DNA of 14,467 nucleotides from CAYVTD01 sp964577665 (lineage in GTDB: Bacteria > Bacteroidota > Ignavibacteria > Kapaibacteriales > UBA2268). Positions 1-6,140 of this stretch are shown here, in pieces (the first letter of the stretch is position 1; every line of letters begins with the position of its first letter). Made by a program: the position numbers and the translations under genes. The stretch lies in assembly GCA_964577665.1 (NCBI GenBank), contig CAZOBD010000099.1, positions 1 to 14,467 on the forward strand. The letters are read 5' to 3'. A model generated the notes under the pieces. It made no database searches and was not told the origin of the DNA. It saw nothing but the letters and a program-made list of their open reading frames with translations.

Positions 1-92
1 GACCTTCTTAAAGTGTTGAATATACCTATTACGTAAAATGTGAAAAGTTATGGATTAACCTCAACCGACGCTGTTTTTTTATATATTTTCCG

Positions 93-104
93 GCAATATA
101 TTGC
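93..104. repeat. Perfect 12-bp palindrome left of the IS1380 element
   Basis: GCAATATATTGC reads the same on both strands. It lies in the non-coding flank to the left of the transposase gene, outside the proposed IS end. It could be a protein-binding site or chance in AT-rich DNA. Nothing else was recognised in positions 1-135. Confidence 0.3.
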
Positions 105-190
105 GTTTTAGCAAATACAGCGCGGAATCCTCCGCCCTGACTTAAAAAAGCAGGTTAAAGACTAAAAATATTGCGCTTGTTTCATTCAGT

Positions 191-1492
191 CTAATTCAGC
201 ATTTCAACGAGCATGTCTCGGCAATGGTAAGATTTCGAGAATTTGACGATTATGCTCCTTGCCTTGTTGACAATCGTTGAGCCGACCTTCATCAGAAAGA
301 GCCTTATATTTGACGCTTGCCATTTTGCCGCTTCCCTGTTCGACGTCCGGCTTATTTTTTCTCTCAGCATTCTGAACACTTCATAGCTTAGCGAGCTTAA
401 AAAAAGACGGAAATAATTGGCGTAGAACTTTTGGCATGAAAGGCGCTCCGAGTAACACATCGTTTTTAATTCCTTTATTCTGTTCTCACTTCTGTCGCCG
501 CGCTTTACGTAGAAGTCCATGTATAGCTCTTTTGCTGTTTGACCCGGCATATTCGAGCAGATAAACCGCATATTCATTCCCTGCTTTGTTGCTTCTATCT
601 TGGCATATACTTTTTGTGGTCTGCTCCAGCTTTGAGCCTGATATTCCATTGCTTCGGTAAAATATTGATATTGCTCACCATGCTCATAAAACCAATTCTT
701 TATACACTCCTGTTCAACCGCAACAAGGCGCTGCAGTACTTTATTTCCTGCGATTCCAATGCAAAACTGCAAATCTTCCGCCTCTGCCAGTGTATAGAAT
801 TCCGCTCCTGAGAATCCGCTGTCGCCTCTTATCGTTATCTTTATCCCGGGGAGGCTTGCTCTTACCCTTCTTACTATACGCTTTAGTATTGCTGTAAATC
901 CACGGCTCGTATGCACATTGCCCGCACGTAATACCGGCAGTATCAACTGACCTGTTTCTCCATCGTGAAACAATAAGGGATGATACATGTAACATCCATA
1001 GAAATCATTAAACAGGCTCAACTGCTGAGAGCCGTGTGTCTCCGATTCCGTGCTGTCAACGTCGATTATTATGCTCTTCTTACCTTTGGGGATTGACTTT
1101 ATGTATCTATCGATAAAATACTCGCTCATCGAATATATCTCCTGACGGCTTATGCCGGTTTCCAATCGAGATATCGTCGGCTGCGAAGCCGTCGGACCGT
1201 CAAGAGATACTTTTAGCACAGGGTCTTCACGCAAGTGCTTCTCATCGTTTGCATCCTCATAGCCATGGTTAAGCATATACACTCTCTGCCTGATTAACTT
1301 GTATATTGAATGATCTGTGTATGAATCATGCCTTGTATCTTTTACGCATTTGCTTAGACCAAGGATTATACCAGTTTCCTTTTCCAGCTTTTCGCTGAGT
1401 ATAAATCCGCCGTCGTTTGATATGATTTCTTCTGTAAATTCAAGTTTTACTTCTTGCTTTCTTCTGTAAAATATCGTATTTTTGTTTCTCAT
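191..1492 (-). CDS. IS1380-family DDE transposase
   Basis: This 433-aa protein is the size expected for an IS1380 transposase, which cuts and re-inserts its own element by DDE chemistry. The N-terminal part carries the family's NDGGF segment and the RQRVYMLNHGYEDAND block. Catalytic candidates are D146 (in VDSTE), D224 (in RGDSGF) and E336 (in RGDRSENRIKELK, which matches the usual YxxRxxxENxIKexK-type motif). All three are present and the frame is uninterrupted, so the enzyme may be active. The ATG at 1492-1490 has no clear ribosome-binding site. It sits directly against a long inverted repeat in the leader (1493-1563), which could hold translation low. The gene points away from the signalling operon, so it does not read into it. 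Confidence 0.93.
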   Translation of the reverse strand: MRNKNTIFYRRKQEVKLEFTEEIISNDGGFILSEKLEKETGIILGLSKCVKDTRHDSYTDHSIYKLIRQRVYMLNHGYEDANDEKHLREDPVLKVSLDGPTASQPTISRLETGISRQEIYSMSEYFIDRYIKSIPKGKKSIIIDVDSTESETHGSQQLSLFNDFYGCYMYHPLLFHDGETGQLILPVLRAGNVHTSRGFTAILKRIVRRVRASLPGIKITIRGDSGFSGAEFYTLAEAEDLQFCIGIAGNKVLQRLVAVEQECIKNWFYEHGEQYQYFTEAMEYQAQSWSRPQKVYAKIEATKQGMNMRFICSNMPGQTAKELYMDFYVKRGDRSENRIKELKTMCYSERLSCQKFYANYFRLFLSSLSYEVFRMLREKISRTSNREAAKWQASNIRLFLMKVGSTIVNKARSIIVKFSKSYHCRDMLVEMLN

Positions 1493-1563
1493 AAAAATGG
1501 GAATTAGTTTGTTTGTTTTTTGTTTGTTAACTAATTCAAAAATAACAAATTATTCCCATTTTT
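1493..1563 (-). promoter_or_regulatory. Hairpin-forming leader of the IS1380 transposase gene
   Basis: Two nested perfect inverted repeats share one arm. AAAAATGGGAAT (1493-1504) pairs with ATTCCCATTTTT (1552-1563). GAATTAGTT (1501-1509) pairs with AACTAATTC (1539-1547). The shared arm ends immediately before the transposase ATG. In the minus-strand RNA one combined bulged stem, or two competing stems, could form and cover the initiation region. Sequestration of transposase start sites by leader hairpins is known for other IS families; that it happens here is inference. Confidence 0.45.
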
Positions 1564-1583
1564 CATTATTATTTGTGAATAAT

Positions 1584-1859
1584 TCAGGCTAAATCTCCAA
1601 GAACTCTTGAAGAAAAAATTTTGTTGTCGAGATATAAATTAACTTTATACTTTTTCTTTAAATCATCAAGATAGTTTTCAAAATCATATAAATCAGTGCT
1701 TAAATATGTTTTCTCTGTTAATTGTACTTTATGCGGTGATTTTCGTAAATTTTGAAAAAATATCTTTAAAAAATCTTCCGGGTTTACATATTCTTGAAAT
1801 ATAAAACATGGGCCGTAGAGCTTTCCATATTTGAAAAAAAATTGACAGAAACGTAACAA
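1584..1859 (-). pseudogene. Possible truncated hypothetical gene abutting the IS1380 end
   Basis: A 91-codon frame opens at a TTG and stops at TGA 1586-1584. That stop lies inside the CCTGA that I propose as the IS terminus, so the original gene may have continued into DNA now displaced. The C-terminal two thirds looks protein-like, being rich in charged and aromatic residues with a segment reading DLYDFENYLDDLKKKYKVN. The first ~20 residues (TTG start, many F and C) look less convincing and may not be translated. I do not recognise the family. It may instead be non-coding, since the proposed operon promoter (1842-1870, plus strand) lies across its beginning. Confidence 0.3.
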
Positions 1860-1870
1860 TAACTACATTA
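1842..1870 (+). promoter_or_regulatory. Sigma70-like promoter candidate for the signalling operon
   Basis: A consensus -35 box TTGACA (1842-1847) is followed 16-17 bp downstream by TACATT/ACATTA (1864-1870), a moderate -10 match. It points at the kinase gene and would start a transcript near 1877, about 150 nt before the first codon. The transcript would begin inside the inverted repeat at 1873-1903. AT-rich DNA gives false matches, but the exact -35 and the position upstream of a 9.4-kb operon favour it. Confidence 0.4.
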
Positions 1871-1872
1871 AT

Positions 1873-1903
1873 CTTATTACTCCTTTTTTTTCTGAGTAAT
1901 AAG
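1873..1903. repeat. Perfect 10-bp inverted repeat in the operon leader
   Basis: CTTATTACTC (1873-1882) is exactly complementary to GAGTAATAAG (1894-1903) across an 11-nt pyrimidine loop containing eight T. It lies just downstream of the proposed promoter, at or beside the predicted transcription start. It could be a dimeric operator, or an RNA hairpin protecting or attenuating the leader. It has no T tract after the stem on either strand, so it does not look like an intrinsic terminator. Confidence 0.5.
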
Positions 1904-2015
1904 TTAACCTTATTCAGAACAGGATAAGTCTATAAGATCATTTTTAAGGAATATTATAAAATTATTAAAAAGTCTTTTATTTATCGAAAAATAAACTTAT
2001 TTTAATGGAAAAAAT

Positions 2016-2033
2016 ATGAGTTGGAAATGCTAA
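2016..2033 (+). other. Five-codon minicistron overlapping the kinase start
   Basis: ATG at 2016 opens a frame of five codons ending at TAA 2031-2033. It overlaps both candidate starts of the hybrid kinase in another frame. GGAAAAAA at 2008-2015 could serve as a weak ribosome-binding site for it. Translation might couple to the kinase start, but a frame this short can be chance. Confidence 0.15.
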
Positions 2034-5000
2034 ATAACAATAATAAAAACACAGAAGCTGAAAATAAAACGAAAGAGCTTGAATCACTCCTGAATGCCGC
2101 AAGAATTGTTCTTGAGGGAAGTGATTTTGAAACGACTGCAAGAGGCATTTTTGATGCTGCAAGGGAGATGACCGGCGCCAAATCCGGGTATGTAGCCCTT
2201 CTAAGTGAAAGCGGCGAAGAAAACGAGCTTCTTTTTCTGGAGGCAGGCGGGCTTCCCTGTGATGTTGACCCGGAACTGCCTATGCCGGTACGCGGCTTAA
2301 GAGCGGAATCTTACCATTCAGGCGAGGTCGTTTCGGAAAACGATTTTATGAACAGCCCGTGGATTAAATACATGCCTGAGGGGCATGTAGAGCTTAAAAA
2401 CGTAATGTTTGCACCGCTGAACATTGACAGAAAGACCGTAGGTATTATGGGACTGGCAAATAAAGACAGCGATTTTACGGAGAATGATAAAAATATGGCT
2501 GCGGCTTATGGTCAGCTCGCCGCCATAGCCTTAAAAAACAGCCGTACTTTTGAAGAATTGCAGAATTTTAGAAGCAAGCTTGAGACTGCCATGACCGCAG
2601 GAAGTATTTCATGGTGGGAAATGGATATTGAAACCGGAGAAGTCGCTTTTGACGAGAAAAAAGCTTTGATGCTTGGCTATAGACCTGAAGATTTTAGCCA
2701 TTACACTGATTTCACCGATTTACTCCATCTTGATGACCATGACAAAGCTATGGACGCCATGAGAAATCATCTTGAGGGAAAAGCTCAGCGATATGATGTG
2801 GAATACAGAATTAAAACTAAAAGCGGAGGCTATAAATGTTTTCATGATGTAGGCGGAGTTGTTGAATGGGACGCTGATGGAAAACCTTTAAAAGCTACAG
2901 GTATAGTTATTGACATTACTCTCCGTAAGGAAACTGAAAAAGCTCTTATTGAAAGTGAAATGATGTTCAAGAATCTGGCTGAAAACACTTCCGATTTGAT
3001 TATACTGCATGACTATGACGGCTCTTTTCTTTATATTTCCCCCCAGATTGAAAAGTTCACGGGATATTCTGCCTCAGAATATTTGGATCTTAACACTTAC
3101 GACAATATTTATCCCGAGGACAGAGAAAAAGTAATAAAGGAAATGAAGAAACTTTACGAAGGCGCTGACTCCGGCATCGTTCAATACCGGATTTTTAAAA
3201 AGAACGGCGATTTGATATGGCTTGAGACCCGTTCGAATGTCATCCGCGACAGAAATGGGCAGATTAAAAACCTGATTTCTGCCTCAAGCGACATCTCAGA
3301 GGCAAAGATTGCTGAAGAGTATTCCCGGCATTTAAACAGAGTCTTGAAAGCCATAAAAGAAATAAACAAGCTTATAATCGAAGAAACCGATGTGGCAGCA
3401 TTAATCGGCAGAGCCTGCGAAATAACTGTAAAAAACAGCGGCTATCCTATGGCGGCTTTTGGAGTGTACGACAAAGAAAGGAAGATTGAAAGATATGCTG
3501 CATCCGGAGAAGACAGAGCTGCTCAAACATTTAAGGACTCTGACTGCCAGCCAAAACTCTTCCCGCTCTGCTGGCAGAAGATTAATGACTCTGAAAAAGA
3601 GGAATTGGTTGAGTATTCAGGCGGCGATTTATGCAAAGAATGTTCCATAAAAAATAGTTATTTTTCGAGATGTAAAAGCGTCATTATTGCAAAGTTAAGA
3701 TTCAGAGACGAAGTTCTCGGAATCATGGCGGTAGCCGTGCCGGAAGTATTTTACGAAAAGGAAGCAGAAAGGGAAGTTCTGCGGGAACTTAAAAACGATG
3801 TGGGTTTCGCACTGCACCATATCAATGTTTTGAAGGAAAAGAAGCAGACTTTGAAAAGACTTAAAGAAAGTGAAAAGAAATACAGGCTTATTGCAGACAA
3901 TTCCATTGATGTAATATGGCAGATGAACACTTCGCTGGTATTTACTTACGTTAGCCCTTCCATAAAGGCAATGACCGGTTATAAACCCGAAGAATGGGTC
4001 GGCAGTAAGCTTTCCGACCACGCCAGCTTCAAAGAATTTTTCAATATGGCAAAAAGGGCAATATTAGCTTTAAAGAACTATAAAAAATTCAATCAGGTTG
4101 TTTTCGAGGCAAGAATGCTCCGCAAAGACGGCAGCGAGTTTCCCGTAGAAATAAGCAGCAAGCTTATTTTCAACGAGAAGGGTTTCCCAACCGGACTGCA
4201 GGGCACTACAAGAGATATTACAGAAAGATATAAGGCTGAGGCAGACTTAAAAGATTCAGAAAGCAAGTACCGCAATCTTGTGGAAAACTCCCTTGCAGGA
4301 ATTTACAAATCGAATTTGAATGGTGAAATCCTTTTTGCCAATCAGGCATTTGCAGACCTACTCGAATTTCCTTCTGCTCAAGCCCTCCTTCACCGCAATG
4401 CTTATGAGTTCTATCCGGATTCTAATGATCGCGATATGCTGATGAATCAGGCTAAAAAAGAAAAGACCGTGAAAAACTATGAAATAAGACTGTTAACCGG
4501 GAAAGGGAACTTAAAAGATGTTGTTTTAAATGTTTTGATGGAAGGCAGCACAATCACCGGCATTGTTTTCGACATTACCAAACTGAAACAAGCAGAAGAT
4601 GCCTTGCGTAAAAGCGAGAAACTTTCCCAGAAAATCATCAATTCGATGGCTGACGGCTTTTCTATTCTCGATAATAACGGAGTGCATTTGGATGTCAATC
4701 CTGCCCTTTGCGGCATGACCGGTTTTTCCTTTGAAGAACTTATAGGAAGCACTCCGCCCCATCCCTACTATCCTGAAGAAGAATATGACAACATAAATGA
4801 GGCATTCACTAAATCATTGAGCAGCGAAACCTCTGACTACGAACTGATTTTCAAAAAGAAGAGCGGCGAGAGATTTCCCGTTCTTGTATCTCCGGCTCAG
4901 ATAAAAGATGATAACGGCAAGATTCAGTACCTTTTTGCCACCGTGAAAGACATCACTGATATAAAAAATGTACAGATGAATCTTCTGAAGGCAAAAAACG

Positions 5001-6136
5001 AAGCCGAAAGCATGAACAGGATAAAAACAAGCTTCCTTGCTAATATGAGCCACGAAATGAGAACTCCGATGGTGGGCATATTGGGTTTTGCAGAGATCCT
5101 TTCAAAAGAACTGCAAAACAATGAACTAAAGGAAATGGCAGATATAATAATGCTGAGCGGAAAAAGATTAATGGAAACATTAGGCAAAGTTCTCGACTTT
5201 TCAAAAATTGAGTTTAATAAACAGGTAGTGCACCGCACTCATATAAATATAACGTCAACAGTCGTCAATTCAGCAGAGCTTTATAGGCAGGCTGCGGCGA
5301 ATAAGGATTTGTATCTTAAGCTGGATGTAAAAGAAGACTCTCTAAAAGGAAATCTTGATGAAAGTCTTCTCAGCAAAATAATGGATAATCTGCTGAACAA
5401 TGCCGTAAAATATACAGGTAAGGGCGGAATAACCGTTGTCATAGATAAAATGATCGAAGGAAAAAATGTTTTTGCTGTAATTAATGTAAAGGACACCGGT
5501 ATCGGCATACCAGAGGAAAACCGGGATATTATTTTCAAAGATTTCAGACAAGGAAGTGAAGGGATAAACCGCAACTTTGAAGGTACAGGGCTGGGGCTGA
5601 CCATTGCGAAACATTATATAGAGCTTATGGACGGGGTAATAAGTGTTGAAAGCGAGCATGGAAAAGGTACGGTTTTTACGGTCAAACTGCCGGCAAAATC
5701 AGATAATTTGGATATTGAACATAAACCAGAAAATAAAATGAATAAAACAGACGATTCGAAAACTTCGGAAATGAAACTTCTGAAATGCCTTGTTGTGGAA
5801 GACGATGCACCATCCAGAATTTTAATAGAAAAGTGCATAAAGCATCTCTGCAATCTGGAATATGCTCCCAATGCCGAAAAAGCGCTCAATATGGTAAAGA
5901 ATAAGAAATACGATTTTATCCTGATGGATATTAATCTTGGCAAAGGCAAAGACGGCATAGAAGCTACAAGAGAAATAAGAGAAATGGAAGAATATAAAAA
6001 TACTCCCATTGTTGCTTTAACTGCCTTCGCTATGGACGACGACAAAGAAGAATTTCTTAAAAACGGATGTACGCACTATCTTTCAAAACCTTTTAAAAAA
6101 TTGGAAATTGTTCAGTTAGTGGAAAGCATTATTTAA
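2021..6136 (+). CDS. Soluble hybrid sensor histidine kinase, GAF-PAS2-GAF-PAS3-HisKA-HATPase-REC
   Basis: This 1371-residue protein has no membrane segment and should sense cytoplasmic signals. Approximate domains, numbered from TTG 2021: GAF 20-175, PAS 185-305, PAS 310-430, GAF 440-605, PAS 615-740, PAS 747-858, PAS 864-985, HisKA 998-1065, HATPase_c 1113-1228, REC 1255-1370. H1011 in SHEMRTP is the autophosphorylation site. N1123/N1127 (N box), D1158 in DTGIGIP and G1188-G1192 in GTGLG form the ATP site. The receiver keeps D1261, D1262, phosphoacceptor D1303 and K1356, so all catalytic parts look intact. The second GAF has cysteines at 509, 517, 538, 541 and 551. No Hpt domain follows, so a partner would be needed for an onward relay. 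The first in-frame start is TTG 2021; ATG 2027, two codons later, is equally or more likely, and neither has a strong Shine-Dalgarno. Confidence 0.95.
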   Translation: MEMLNNNNKNTEAENKTKELESLLNAARIVLEGSDFETTARGIFDAAREMTGAKSGYVALLSESGEENELLFLEAGGLPCDVDPELPMPVRGLRAESYHSGEVVSENDFMNSPWIKYMPEGHVELKNVMFAPLNIDRKTVGIMGLANKDSDFTENDKNMAAAYGQLAAIALKNSRTFEELQNFRSKLETAMTAGSISWWEMDIETGEVAFDEKKALMLGYRPEDFSHYTDFTDLLHLDDHDKAMDAMRNHLEGKAQRYDVEYRIKTKSGGYKCFHDVGGVVEWDADGKPLKATGIVIDITLRKETEKALIESEMMFKNLAENTSDLIILHDYDGSFLYISPQIEKFTGYSASEYLDLNTYDNIYPEDREKVIKEMKKLYEGADSGIVQYRIFKKNGDLIWLETRSNVIRDRNGQIKNLISASSDISEAKIAEEYSRHLNRVLKAIKEINKLIIEETDVAALIGRACEITVKNSGYPMAAFGVYDKERKIERYAASGEDRAAQTFKDSDCQPKLFPLCWQKINDSEKEELVEYSGGDLCKECSIKNSYFSRCKSVIIAKLRFRDEVLGIMAVAVPEVFYEKEAEREVLRELKNDVGFALHHINVLKEKKQTLKRLKESEKKYRLIADNSIDVIWQMNTSLVFTYVSPSIKAMTGYKPEEWVGSKLSDHASFKEFFNMAKRAILALKNYKKFNQVVFEARMLRKDGSEFPVEISSKLIFNEKGFPTGLQGTTRDITERYKAEADLKDSESKYRNLVENSLAGIYKSNLNGEILFANQAFADLLEFPSAQALLHRNAYEFYPDSNDRDMLMNQAKKEKTVKNYEIRLLTGKGNLKDVVLNVLMEGSTITGIVFDITKLKQAEDALRKSEKLSQKIINSMADGFSILDNNGVHLDVNPALCGMTGFSFEELIGSTPPHPYYPEEEYDNINEAFTKSLSSETSDYELIFKKKSGERFPVLVSPAQIKDDNGKIQYLFATVKDITDIKNVQMNLLKAKNEAESMNRIKTSFLANMSHEMRTPMVGILGFAEILSKELQNNELKEMADIIMLSGKRLMETLGKVLDFSKIEFNKQVVHRTHINITSTVVNSAELYRQAAANKDLYLKLDVKEDSLKGNLDESLLSKIMDNLLNNAVKYTGKGGITVVIDKMIEGKNVFAVINVKDTGIGIPEENRDIIFKDFRQGSEGINRNFEGTGLGLTIAKHYIELMDGVISVESEHGKGTVFTVKLPAKSDNLDIEHKPENKMNKTDDSKTSEMKLLKCLVVEDDAPSRILIEKCIKHLCNLEYAPNAEKALNMVKNKKYDFILMDINLGKGKDGIEATREIREMEEYKNTPIVALTAFAMDDDKEEFLKNGCTHYLSKPFKKLEIVQLVESII

Positions 6137-6140
6137 ATAT

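Larger units (their letters stand above)
136..1588 (-). mobile_element. Probable IS1380-family insertion sequence (boundaries tentative)
   Basis: The element is defined by a full-length IS1380-type transposase. For the ends, the only candidate pair I found is CCTGACTTA at 136-144 and, on the other strand, CCTGAATTA ending at 1588 (8 of 9 bases match). A terminus beginning CC fits what I recall of the family. The implied length of 1453 bp is plausible for a 433-aa transposase with short flanks. No target-site duplication is visible: CCGC lies before the left end and CTAA after the right end. Either the ends are slightly different, or one side was rearranged after insertion. The gene assignment is much firmer than the boundaries. 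Confidence 0.5.

Noticed and set aside
1873..1903. Inverted repeat as an intrinsic terminator
   Set aside because: The stem is AT-rich and no T tract follows it on either strand; the T run is in the loop.
5614..6045. Minus-strand open frame of 143 codons under the hybrid kinase
   Set aside because: It lies entirely antisense to the HATPase/REC coding region, is rich in S, F and L as expected of an antisense shadow, and matches no family I know. The same holds for the other antisense frames under the operon.
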